Positions 54,737 through 64,000 of a DNA stretch of 64,000 nt are shown piece by piece. Origin of the DNA: Rhynchopus euleeides (Eukaryota > Euglenozoa > Diplonemea > Diplonemida > Diplonemidae); assembly GCA_963210315.1 (NCBI GenBank), contig OY723254.1, positions 588,379-652,378 of the forward strand, read 5' to 3'. Position 1 is the first letter of the stretch, and every line of letters begins with the position of its first letter. Under the pieces are notes generated by a model. That model worked only from the letters and a program-made list of their open reading frames with translations, was not told the origin of the DNA and did not search any database. The position numbers and the translations under genes were made by a program.

Positions 54737-55347
54737 GTTCCTTCGCGACGAAGTCGCGAAGGAACCAAGGAAATCGTACGACTGAAGCTGCAGGATTAAC
54801 ACCACAGGGCCTCAACAGTCCGGAACTGTTCTCCCACAGTTTCTGCAGGGTGTACTACACTAAAGCGAAAGGAGTACGATTTCCCTGAATTTTCCGGGCA
54901 CTGATTCACGAATTTACATCTGGAGGGAGCCCGGTGGTCTCAGCTTCTGTCTGCGCGCCTTGCCGTACTGAGGCTGCTTATGTGGGCTAGCGCAGCAGGT
55001 TCTACCTTTACTTCTACCGGAACGCTCCTTGCATGGTACTACACGGAACAATGTTCGGGGCCCGTGAATTCCAAATCTCCGTTGGAATTCGTAAGTGAGG
55101 GGGTTGGGGCGGACTTACAGACGACAACGTCGTCAGTCTCCCGACAACCGTGGCGTGTGAGTTTGGGGTGGTATCTCGAAATATGTCTCGTTCGGCCTTG
55201 AGAGACTCCAGATGCTAGTCACGCGCTCGCCCCCGCCCCCCCCCCCCTCTCCATGTCCCTCTCCGTTGCCGCCTCGCCTTGTTGTTTTCGTTGATCTTCC
55301 CGCTGTCCTCACGCACTTTCCCCCAGTTTGCAGGGACACGCACACAC

Positions 55348-57570
55348 ATGCCTCCAAAGCGTGAACCGAAGCAGAAGAGCATGTTGCTCTTCACGGTGCC
55401 CCGTGCAGCGTACACCCCCGGCAGCAACGGCGCTTGTCCGATTTCGCGGGCTGAGGCTGAAAGTGTGACGCGTGCAGTGCGCGACCAGCAGGCATCCTCA
55501 CAGGGGCCTACCGGCGGTGGTGACTGGAGCCCGGCCGAAAAGCTGGAGATCGGCCGGAAGGTGGTGGAGGGGAAGCTCTCGGCAGTCGTTGCCGATTGGA
55601 ACGCCCCTCTCGCAGGACGGAGGAAGCTCTCGAAGAGCTCCGCCTCCCGTTTTGCGACCCTCTACCGGGAAGAGCTGGGCAAGCGGAAGCGTGCCGCAGC
55701 TCTTCTCGGTGAGGTGACAGAGGAGGTGGTGCTTCCCCCCCCGCAGAAGCGCGGCCGGCCCGCAATCCTCACCGACAGCGAGGAGACCAGGCTGATGCAG
55801 TTGTTGCGCGCCCTGAGGCGGTGCGGGACGCAGGTTTCAGCTGAGACTGTGTCCGCCTCCGCGCGAGGCCTGGTGAGTGCCAGCAGTGATCCAAGCAGGA
55901 TTGATTCTGAGACAGCTCTCGGCACGGAATGGGCTCGGAAGTACCTCGCTGCGCAGGGATGGACCTTGCGAATGCGGACAACGGCGGTGTGCCACAGTCC
56001 GGGTTTGCTGGAACGGGCCAAGGCTGAGTTCGAGGGGGAGGTGCAACGTCTGAGGGCACAGCACAACATCCCAGATGATTTGGTGGTGAATGTCGACCAC
56101 ACTGCCCTTCCCCTCCTGCCAGGTACCACAAAGACCTTCGACAAGAAGGGCGCGTCATACGTGCCGCTCTCGAAGTCCGACGAAAAGAAGGCGATTACGG
56201 GTGTATTCGGCGCCAGTGCGACCGGCGATCTCCTCCCTGTCCAGCTGATATACGGTGGCCTAACTTCCCGCTCACACGGACGCTTCGAGGAGGAGTACCT
56301 GGAGACGTACGGGGAAACCTGGCACTTGACTGCCAATCCGAAACACTGGGCGTCCGAAGCAACCACCCTCGAATACATCGAGAAGGTGTTGGTGCCATAC
56401 CTCACGGGTGTCAAAGAGACCAAGGGGCTCGGGGAGGAGCAGAAATCCTTGTTGATCATCGACAAGTTCACGGGCCAACAGACCGAGAAGGTTGCTGCAG
56501 CACTCGCAGAGAGCGGCATCGTGACTGTCGATATTCCTCCGGGGTTTACTGCTTTCTTGCAGCCGCTGGACCTGGGCTTCAATGCCTACATCAAGAAATA
56601 CCTCCGCGAAAAGTTCTCGAAGTGGTACACCGGTGTCTGCACCAAGCTGTTCCGGCGTGACGAGAAGAGGAAAACCCGTGCCCTTGCGAAAACTGGCACC
56701 CCTTTCCTCTTCGCAGGGATGGGGTCGCATGAAGTGATGGTGTACGATTCGTCCGTGAAGACAGCCGCCTTCCGCAACGCAGTCCTTGCCGGCACAAGGG
56801 CAAGCATCGTGGTGTCTCCGGGTTGTGCGGACTGGGTTCACCCTGGGGACAACGCGAGTGGGTGGTACGCCCTGCGTGCTGTGGAGCTGTGTCTCAACAG
56901 CTACGGCGTGCGGAAGGCCTACCTCCCGAAGGTCAAGGATGCTCTCAACCTGCTCGAGAAGGTGATCCCCACTGACACGGAAGGCATTCCCGGCGCACAG
57001 GATGCTGTTCAGCAGGTGCTGGAGGAACTGCGTTCTGCGAATGGTGATGCTGCGCAGTTCAACGAGGCACAGCGCCTCCCATACCCCGCCGCCCAGGCTG
57101 CTGTGGGCGCACTCAACCGGGAGTACTACACCAGTGTGAGGCTGATCACCCTGTCCGAGGTGCAGTGGGCCGCGACCCTCACGGAGATCCGTTCCGGGCC
57201 GCTGATCGTGTTCGACGCGGAGAACCTGCATTTCGTGTCGTTCGTCGCCCAGAACCCTGAGCTCGACGACCAGGAGTTGATGGCTGACCTGGCCAGGACG
57301 ACGAAGGTGACCGCCGCGGACATGCGCGACCGCCATCTCGCCTGGCTGTGCCGTGGGTTCAGCAAGGTGAAGCCGAGCTCCGTCGTGAAAACGTTCGTCC
57401 GCGCTGGCATCATCGCCGACCCCGGAACGCTCGCAGCAAGTACCGATGATGCTGTTGCTGACTACGACCCTCCAACCGAGGTGCACCCGGACGCAGCGCT
57501 GACGACCCCCGCAGAATTGGCAGAGATGGAGAGGATCCTGTCGTCACTCGACTTCAGTGCTGAGTGCTGA
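55348..57570 (+). CDS. pogo/DDE_1-superfamily transposase
   Basis: 740 residues from the ATG encoding MPPKREPKQK. The frame is open 23 codons further upstream, but this start follows a CAG acceptor-like site. The N-terminal third has helix-turn-helix-like DNA-binding segments with SRFATLYREELGKRKR and an AT-hook-like KRGRP (134-138). The catalytic RNase-H-like core shows NVDHTALPL (D250), IIDKFTGQ (D372) and PPGFTAFLQPLDLGFN (D408), the DDE_1 arrangement of pogo/Tigger/Fot1 and CENP-B relatives with Asp as third residue. It would cut at the CCGTAAACGG ends and insert at TA. No frameshift or stop interrupts it. It is probably the source of movement for the deleted copy and possibly for the small CCGTATACG elements. 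Confidence 0.95.
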   Translation: MPPKREPKQKSMLLFTVPRAAYTPGSNGACPISRAEAESVTRAVRDQQASSQGPTGGGDWSPAEKLEIGRKVVEGKLSAVVADWNAPLAGRRKLSKSSASRFATLYREELGKRKRAAALLGEVTEEVVLPPPQKRGRPAILTDSEETRLMQLLRALRRCGTQVSAETVSASARGLVSASSDPSRIDSETALGTEWARKYLAAQGWTLRMRTTAVCHSPGLLERAKAEFEGEVQRLRAQHNIPDDLVVNVDHTALPLLPGTTKTFDKKGASYVPLSKSDEKKAITGVFGASATGDLLPVQLIYGGLTSRSHGRFEEEYLETYGETWHLTANPKHWASEATTLEYIEKVLVPYLTGVKETKGLGEEQKSLLIIDKFTGQQTEKVAAALAESGIVTVDIPPGFTAFLQPLDLGFNAYIKKYLREKFSKWYTGVCTKLFRRDEKRKTRALAKTGTPFLFAGMGSHEVMVYDSSVKTAAFRNAVLAGTRASIVVSPGCADWVHPGDNASGWYALRAVELCLNSYGVRKAYLPKVKDALNLLEKVIPTDTEGIPGAQDAVQQVLEELRSANGDAAQFNEAQRLPYPAAQAAVGALNREYYTSVRLITLSEVQWAATLTEIRSGPLIVFDAENLHFVSFVAQNPELDDQELMADLARTTKVTAADMRDRHLAWLCRGFSKVKPSSVVKTFVRAGIIADPGTLAASTDDAVADYDPPTEVHPDAALTTPAELAEMERILSSLDFSAEC

Positions 57571-58014
57571 GCACTGTGCCACATCCCCTCTCTCTGTTTA
57601 TGCCCCTGTAAATGTCCCGCAAACCCGTCACCCTCCCTCTCTTGATGTCCCTTTAGATACTCTGTCTGTATAACTTGTATGTAATGTCTTCTCGAGGTGT
57701 GGTGGTGGGTGAGTCTCGAGGTGAGTGGTGGTGATCGTGCCCTTTCCACATGCAGGGATGCCTTGCTTCTCTTGCTGGCGTTGGTTGCGGTGGTGGAGGG
57801 AGGGTCCAAAGCTGGGAGGTCGGGAGGCCTACGTGTGGGAGTCTACGGCGTGGCCGCAGTCCGCGCCCCGCAACCCACCAGCCCGCGGGCGAAAATCGCA
57901 TTGTCTTTTCCATATTCAGTCCCAATAAATAGTGGACCGTAAAAAAGATGGAACGTTTGGCCTTTTTTTGGGAACTTGGAACATTTTTACGTTCCACCCT
58001 TTTTCCGTTTACGG

Positions 58015-58416
58015 TATATCAGAAGCACACACCCACGTGGCGCTGTCCTTGGCAGGACTTTGAAAGTGCCGCCTTGATATCCTTGTTGGATAGAACCCTC
58101 ATATCACACCCTCAATCAGCTGACGACCGTCAGTGCATTTTGGTGAATTTCCTGTTGAATTAGCTGAAAACTGACGGAGATTGACGAAGGATAACGGCCA
58201 GCGAAGACCCCCACAAAAGGCCTTTTGAATCACCACCACCACCACCCCCCTCCGAACACATAACAGCGCGCAACAGGGCACGGCAGGGATCCAAAATTGA
58301 TCAGGGGGGGTTGCAGCCAATTTTGCCCTGGACCCCCCCTGGGCATGACCAGGTCACTCACCAGGCCCTTTGTTGACCAGGGGCAGGTCTGGTCAAAACC
58401 CTGACGCACCAAAGCC
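58015..58416. other. Spacer between the pogo-like element and the ubiquitin-like gene
   Basis: Holds a (CAC)n-like tract at 58230-58250 and duplicated GGTC-ACCAGG words at about 58340-58395. No gene is seen. Probable 3' flank of the minus-strand gene. Confidence 0.5.
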
Positions 58417-59433
58417 TCACCGCGACACGCCGTGCCGCCTGGGCGACGTCCGCCTGGCAGAGCCCTCGGGTGCCGCAGCCATCACAAACGGGCGCTGCGA
58501 CTGGATGACGTTGCGCTGCCCATTCAGCGTGATGCGAATCTCATCTAGCTCCACACGCTGCGCCCTAATCAGGGCATCCTGCGCCGTGCGGGTCCCGAGA
58601 GCCTCGTCGCGCTGCAGCCTCAGGAGGCGCACCTCCTCCATCAACTCCATCCTGCTGGGCCCCAGCATGCGCTCCCTCCGCTCGTCGTAGGACTCCGGCA
58701 GCGCCGCACCGCAGACCTGCGCCCGCAACGCCTCTACCCGCTCCGCCATCGCCGCCTCCTCCTCCAAGGCACGCCGCTCCTGAATCGCATGCAGGTCGTT
58801 CCGCCCCGCGGCAGCCTCACACACGAAGCTGGGATTCGGCACCAGAGCCCCCTCCAACCTCTGCACCTCCTCCTGCATCTGCCGCATCCGCCCCACGTGG
58901 TCCCGCTGCGGCACGCCCTCCGGAGGCCCCGGCTCCGCCACGGGGATCGGGTAGTGCGCCAGCCTGCCCCCAGCCACGGCAGCTCCGTGGCCTGCCTGCA
59001 CGGTGGAGGCGGAGGCTCGAGAGGAGAACTGCCGCGACTCGACGTCGGATTCTGAAGGGGAGTAATACTTTGCGTGCGGCGGGTGGGGCTGCGGTGGGGG
59101 TGTCGACGGGCGGGCGGACGGCGGGGGGTGAGGAACCTTGGGCGACGGGGCCCGCCTCCCCTCGTGGCGCAGCGTGATGTGGGCATCCGGGTAGAGCCCG
59201 AGGCTTCCGACAGTCCGATCCGGACGGATCGCGCGCCCCTCAAATATCAGAACCTGCTCCCGCGGGGGAACCCCTGTGCGTGCGCTGATGTACTCCTTCA
59301 GCTGCGGCACGCTCAGCTTCTCCAGATTCCCACGGAGTATGACGCGGTATTTCCGGGAGGTGTCCCATTCGCACACCACCATCACGTGCAGCTCACGCCG
59401 GGAGCGGGTCGACGGGTGGTAGGAAGAGGCCAT
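58417..59433 (-). CDS. Ubiquitin-like domain / coiled-coil protein
   Basis: 338 residues from the ATG encoding MASSYHPSTRS. Residues about 14-92 form a ubiquitin-like fold (ELHVMVVCEWDT ... LSVPQLKEYISARTGVPPREQVLIFEGRAI ... SLGLYPDAHITLRHEG), with the typical L..LK..I...TGVP...Q.L.F.G pattern. A Pro/Ser-rich linker (95-135) follows. A long coiled coil (about 185-325: MRQMQEEVQRLEGAL, ERRALEEEAAMAERVEAL, LMEEVRLLRLQRDEAL) precedes a basic C-terminus. There is no terminal Gly-Gly after the domain, so it is an integral ubiquitin-like adaptor, not a conjugated modifier. Function not assigned. Confidence 0.85.
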   Translation of the reverse strand: MASSYHPSTRSRRELHVMVVCEWDTSRKYRVILRGNLEKLSVPQLKEYISARTGVPPREQVLIFEGRAIRPDRTVGSLGLYPDAHITLRHEGRRAPSPKVPHPPPSARPSTPPPQPHPPHAKYYSPSESDVESRQFSSRASASTVQAGHGAAVAGGRLAHYPIPVAEPGPPEGVPQRDHVGRMRQMQEEVQRLEGALVPNPSFVCEAAAGRNDLHAIQERRALEEEAAMAERVEALRAQVCGAALPESYDERRERMLGPSRMELMEEVRLLRLQRDEALGTRTAQDALIRAQRVELDEIRITLNGQRNVIQSQRPFVMAAAPEGSARRTSPRRHGVSR

Positions 59434-60430
59434 CTCCTCGGGTTTACGAACCACCCTGCCAGTGCAGGGTGGGTGGGGGTCCCAAGTGGGGGTGGAGGGG
59501 TGCGGGGGTGTGTGCGGGGGGGGGTCTACCGCCACCTCATCCCTGCGCTGGGGAGGGTGTTGAAGTGGAACGAAGCGATGATGATGTCGCTTTCGCTCGG
59601 TATGCAAGTTGTGTCTGGGGTCCGGTTGTGTGTTGAGCGGTGGGTTGGGGGCGGGAGGTGGGGAGGGGCGTGCCTTGATCTCTTATTTTTTCAAAAAAAA
59701 ATCTGCGAGAGAGGCGGCCCTGACAAACCTTACCGGCAAACACTACCACGGCGGCACCAGCAACGCACAACACAGTCGATTGCACGGACACATCCACAAC
59801 GACGCAGTCTATCCACCACACCACATCACCCCCCCCCCCCCCCACCCCGCTGGTGCTGACTTCACGGCGTGCCAACCCGGCAGCAGCGTATCCTGCCACA
59901 CTTTTGAGCACATTTTTTTTTGCCGAAGCCGCACGGCACAATCGCGTTCCGCATTGCGCCGCCGCTCCCTCCCACCCCACCCCACCCCACCCCCCCTCAC
60001 CCTCCATCCTGCCTTTCCCCCTCCCTCCCCCATTTCCTTTCATGGAACGGATCACCACACACCCTAATTCGGTGATTCACCTCATACGACAGGCTAGATC
60101 AGAAACAGTTTGACGAAACGGGATGGGGGGGTGGTGTGTGGGGGTGTGGGGTGGGGCAGTGAACCGACCCTGCAGGGAACCCCCGCAACTAACCAGCGTG
60201 GGCAGTTTCCTGACCCGCCACAATGGCGGGGGGGTCACGGCCCAGCGGGCAGTGTGAGACCCGTCCCCTCTGGAGGGCTGCCCGCACTGCAGCAGATGCC
60301 CATATCGAGATGAGCAGCACCAAGGCCCAGAGAACGGAACATGGGATATCAGCAAGCCATTTGTTCTTTTGAATTGCAGCCCCCTATCGCCAGGGAGGAG
60401 GGGAAAATGGCACCTTTATTTTCGCTCTGT
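59434..60430. promoter_or_regulatory. Upstream region of the ubiquitin-like gene with shared leader module
   Basis: 59553-59626 repeats the module seen at 24808-24885 and 14738-14820. On the minus strand it reads TTGCATACCGAGCGAAAGC, then CCACTTCAACACCCTCCCCAG. Further out there are C-runs (59828-59842), a (CACCC)n stretch at 59969-59993 and no other gene. Confidence 0.4.
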
Positions 60431-60796
60431 AAATACGCGTACTAGACGTCCTTCTGTCGATATCTTACTTGGCGCTATGGAAACACAAAAATGGAACGAA
60501 GAAAAATGGTTTGTTGACCGCTTCCACCACTCCTCTGCACAAATCTCACGACCGGCTATTGTGTGTTTGTGTTGTCTGAAGTACAGAAGGTGTGGTGGAG
60601 CACGAAGAAAGGGAAACATGACAGAGGTGATGACGCCAGTCCTTTCTAGTATCGTATTTCCTCCTATACACAATGCTGCGCTGTGTTTTGGATGGTATAA
60701 ATACGCGTACTAGACGTCCTTCTGTCGATATCTTACTTGGCGCTATGGAAACACAAAAATGGAACGAAGAAAAATGGTTTGTTGACCGCTTCCACC
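60431..60796. repeat. 268-bp tandem repeat, about 1.4 copies before interruption
   Basis: AAATACGCGTACTAGACGTC recurs at 60431 and 60699 with identical following sequence (GATATCTTACTTGGCGCTAT and on). The second unit stops at CGCTTCCACC (60796). The remainder of that unit resumes at 63779, so the array is split by inserted DNA. Confidence 0.9.
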
Positions 60797-63778
60797 CAGG
60801 ACCCTCAGGGACGCGAAGCGCTTAATTTTAGGAAGAGAGGGTACGGCTGTTGTAGTCACTGTCCTTCGCGTGAGGAGTCGGCTCGCTGTGCGGCCATGGG
60901 CGCCCCCGCGATGGGGGCGCCGGATCCTTCACATCTCAGGCTTTCGTACCTGTCGAGGGTATTGCTGCGGTCGAAGACGGTGTCCTGCTAGACGCCGGCC
61001 TCGAAGTAGCGCAAACGCCATGTGCTTCTGGGGCTCTGTGCCCGCGGGTGTCGGTCAGATCCGCGCTGTAGATAAGGGCTTGGACTCGGTCGTTGAACCT
61101 TCGTATGTCGAGAACCCTGCTGACGCTGTGGTCTGCGTCGTCTGTCGCCTGATGAGCGTGCCCACTTGGTGCGGACCGGAAAAACGGTGGTGAGGTCGAG
61201 CTCGAAGCCTAGCGCTGGAAACCGTTGCGTCGACCCGGTGACTGGTGGCGCCCCATGAAGCTGGTGAAGGTGGCCAGTGCTTGCCGGGACATGATGAAGT
61301 TGATAATCCGATGTGCTGCCCTTTCGGCGCGATAGGGCCGTCCCATACACCTGTACCGAAGTCAGGCGCGACGACCCAGTCGTTGTCGAGGATGTGACGT
61401 ATGGGTACATGCACCTTGGGAGTCGCATCTCAGGACTACCATGATATATTTTTGCCTTCGGGCGTCGTTCGATAAAACCCCCATCCGCCGCCGTTCGTTC
61501 CTCTTGTTAACCCGTGGAGGCTCGCAGTTCTTCAGGGTCGGCTTTCACCAACACGGTCAACACCTTAACCTCCTCCCGTCGGTACGGGGAGGGGTGTCGG
61601 TGAGATGACGCCCGGCGCCTCGAGAAAAAACTCCGGCGGTTGGGGAGGCCCTCTTTTCGGGGAAGATGGGGAGCTTACGTATCTGTGTTCGCGATGGGGT
61701 CGGTCACTCTCCGATTTTTGAGCTGCGCATCGGGCTGGACGTAACAGGTCGTGTCTTCTTTCACCTCTGCGGGTTTCGGCCTCCGCGGTGGGTGCGCTGC
61801 GGATTGTCCCGGAAATTTTCGACTCAGCACCCATAACGGAAACAAAATGTCCAGTCCCTTGTCGCCCATGGCGCGGGGCCGCTGTGGGTTGTGTCAGTGT
61901 CCAATACGACGCGTGTTGTTCAGAAAACGCCCTCGACTGTCGTACTTCGGTTGGAAAACAGTCAATCTGTTGCGGTGCCGAAAAAACCGGCTTCGGTACA
62001 TGATAGGGGAGTTTTGCAGCTTTGCTGTATGTTCACGTTCGTGTTGCTGACCCCTCGCCTTCGGATTCTCGTCATCAAGGTGATGAGCGCCTGAACGCTT
62101 CCTTGCTGCGTGCCGCGAGAGTAGTTCGGTAGTACATTGCGCCTCGCCAGGAGGGAGTGGGGTGAAAACACTCCATTGAACTCTCCATTTGTTCATCCTC
62201 AGTACCTGCGTGAACGTTTCCCACGTAAGAAGGGGTGACATCTGTTCTGTGGTTAGATATCGCCCAGGCGGGCGCGGCGGAGATCAACCGGACCGTGACC
62301 TGCCACAGTTGACACACGTTCGTATTGCTCGGTGCAGCGGCTTCTGTCGGACTCCAGCCAAATGGTGGCTTTCGCGTTGAGGCGCAGAACCACAAGAAGA
62401 CCCTCGCAACCCTCACCCTGGGGGGCTGGACCGCCAGTGCCAGAAGGAAGAGGGAACGTGTCCCAACAAACTGTCTTGTCGACCTCGCCCGTTGTTTGTC
62501 AGGAGAGCTTGCCTCGACACGGCCTCCTTGAGGCCCCTGGTGAAATTCCCGTGGCTGAAGAAACCCGGTGTGCGGAACCGGCGATGTCCACATTGTATCG
62601 GCGGTGGAGAAAACCCGACGAGGTTTGCGGCGTGATGCAGTTGTGTGGAAATCCTGACCCGTTAGGGTTCCTTGGGTGTGCAACGCAGCGGAAAAGGCAT
62701 TTTTGACGCATTGCCTCCCCATTTAGATCTCTGTGGATGCGCGTTGAGTGGCAGCAGGTCGAATGCAAAAAACGCCTGGTCTCGAGACCGGCACCTTGGA
62801 GATCATCCGCGGCGCTCCGATGCAGAGGTGAACTTCGGTGGGCTTGGCTCTTGGAGCCCTCGGTTCGGCTGCGCAGGAAGCGGCTACTTCTGCGGAAGGT
62901 TCCTCCCGGAGCTCACGGCTCAGCTGTAGAGTGGTACGGAGAGAACGCCCAGTTGTGTATGAGGTCTTCTGCTCATGGGGTTTGCCCTCGGGGCACAGGT
63001 CAGCTGCGGAATCGCAGAAGATGGCCGGTAGAACGGGGGTTCCTCTCATGCGATGAGCTCCAGATGAACTAATGACTAGTTGTGTGGGATGGTTACTCAC
63101 AGCTCAGCTGTTGAGTCGCAAGGAACAGTCAGATGCGCGGATGTTCCTGGAACTCGGGCTCGGCTGTGGCGTCGAAGAAGAGCGGCTCGTGGAGGTCTTC
63201 ACCTCCTGGAGCTCAGGAAACCCAAGTCTCTCCCGCTCGACTGTGGGGTCGCAGGGCGGACAGCTAGTGCCGGACAGGACTTATTCTCCGACGAACAGCT
63301 TCTGGTGTTCATGGATCACGAGTGGTGAATGTTTGCGCGCGGGTGCTCCTGGTGAGCTCAGGGCCCGCTGTGGCGTCGCAGGCGCAGCAGCGAGTGGTGT
63401 AGAGGTCTTCATCTAATCACGATCAGCTCCGGGAGCACAGGGCTCACTGTGGAGTCGGGGAACGACCAGCTCATGATCTTCTCGTGCGGTCAGCTTCGGC
63501 CGCTGTGGAATTGCCGGCAATACAGCTGATGGTCTTCTCGTGTTCCGGGAGCTCAGGGCTCACTGTGGGACTTCAGGATTTTCGGGCCAGATGCAGGTCG
63601 TCAGCACCACCTGCTTCACCCCCTTCAGCGCCATCTCCTCGGGGGGCCGACACTGCAGGGAGGCAGGTCCACAGGTCGACGCGAAGGGCCACCGCACCCG
63701 AGTGGCCCACACCCTCCGGCCGCACCGCGACGTCCACGGTGCGCCCGAAGAAGTCGACACGCTTGTGAGAGCGACTTT
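60797..63778. mobile_element. About 3-kb insertion of unknown class splitting the 268-bp array
   Basis: Flanked by a 19-bp direct duplication TTTGTTGACCGCTTCCACC (60778-60796 and 63779-63797), as expected for a target-site duplication. Neither strand has a long recognisable frame; short frames up to 215 codons on the minus strand show no reverse transcriptase or transposase motifs. No inverted ends and no clear poly-A tail are seen, although the right end has a short T-run. A duplication this long is more like target-primed retroelement insertion than cut-and-paste, but the class is undetermined. Confidence 0.55.
62900..63580. repeat. Degenerate tandem GAGCTCAGGGCTC...CTGTGG repeat
   Basis: At least seven diverged units carry (T/C)CC(T/G)GGAGCTCAGGGCTC, a short gap, then CTGTGG(A/C)GTCG(C/A)AGG. 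They lie near 62906, 63090, 63142, 63201, 63340, 63426 and 63541, at 50-140 base spacing. Non-coding. Confidence 0.7.
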
Positions 63779-63967
63779 TTTGTTGACCGCTTCCACCACT
63801 CCTCTGCACAAATCTCACGACCGGCTATTGTGTGTTTGTGTTGTCTGAAGTACAGAAGGTGTGGTGGAGCACGAAGAAAGGGAAACATGACAGAGGTGAT
63901 GACGCCAGTCCTTTCTAGTATCGTATTTCCTCCTATACACAATGCTGCGCTGTGTTTTGGATGGTAT
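63779..63967. repeat. Resumed 268-bp repeat unit
   Basis: Identical or nearly so to 60778-60698-type sequence: ACTCCTCTGCACAAATCTCA through CTGCGCTGTGTTTTGGATGG. It ends where the next unit would begin, at GGTAT followed by an A-run. It completes the unit broken at 60796. Confidence 0.9.
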
Positions 63968-64000
63968 CAAAAAAAAATAAGTAAAACGTGTTGTGGATGT

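Larger units (their letters stand above)
53379..58014 (+). mobile_element. Autonomous pogo-like DNA transposon
   Basis: Flanked by TA, with inverted ends CCGTAAACGGAAA. Subterminal regions at both ends repeat GGACCGTAAAA(A)AGATGGAAC and GGAACTTGGAACATTTTTAC. It is 4636 bp long, of which 1180 bp are a nested insertion, so the original was about 3.45 kb. It carries one intact transposase gene. The internally deleted derivative at 11487-12290 confirms the boundaries at both ends. Intact ends plus an intact gene mean it may still be mobile. Confidence 0.93.

Noticed and set aside
61150-61192. Possible hammerhead ribozyme (CTGATGAG ... GGAAAAA)
   Set aside because: The two core boxes are present, but the sequence between them does not pair as stem II and no stem III/cleavage site matches.

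Overview
This window is nuclear DNA from a GC-rich unicellular eukaryote. Three genes carry spliceosomal introns whose donors mostly read GTATG and whose acceptors follow pyrimidine tracts. The proteins are eukaryotic: a p24/TMED cargo receptor, a mitochondrial solute carrier, an OGFOD2-like 2-oxoglutarate oxygenase, a BTB/T1 protein and a ubiquitin-like protein. All twelve host-type genes lie on the minus strand and both transposase genes lie on the plus strand. A one-way gene array with few introns, repeat-rich spacers and very long G/C homopolymers would fit a euglenozoan such as a diplonemid. That placement is an inference, since no rRNA or spliced-leader RNA gene was found here.

Layout. 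1-325 is a GGA/GGGGGA satellite. 1440-4511 encodes a large RNA-repair-type fusion: P-loop kinase, histidine phosphatase, a degenerate EEP-like region and an RNA ligase. 4874-9540 holds AT-rich palindromes, a 30-bp tandem array, a hAT transposase gene whose frame breaks at a 21-G run, and a small TA-flanked element. 9541-14001 is a nest of DNA elements: two copies of an element built from ATGTA/TTGCA palindromes, invaded by TA-target elements. 15949-28209 carries two multi-pass membrane proteins, a 75-residue single-span protein and the four-exon p24 gene, separated by repeat-rich spacers and one 1.1-kb inverted-repeat element.

30942-36067 is a second block of terminal-inverted-repeat elements without clear genes. 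38916-52304 is gene-dense: mitochondrial carrier, BTB/T1 protein, ankyrin protein, lysine-rich six-exon protein, a 470-residue protein with a possible PCD-like region, and a secreted OGFOD2-like oxygenase with a 39-residue tandem repeat. 53379-58014 is an apparently complete pogo-like transposon. It has an intact DDD transposase and a second element nested in it, and it is the parent of the 804-bp internally deleted copy at 11487-12290. 58417-59433 encodes a ubiquitin-like/coiled-coil protein. From 60431 to the end there is a 268-bp tandem repeat interrupted by about 3 kb of unknown DNA flanked by a 19-bp duplication.

How the parts relate. The host genes look like unrelated housekeeping or membrane genes in one transcription direction. 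The transposons form a hierarchy of parent, deletion derivative and nested targets. The most biologically unusual item is the RNA kinase/phosphatase/ligase fusion. The upstream elements shared between otherwise unrelated genes are candidates for promoter or splice-acceptor signals.
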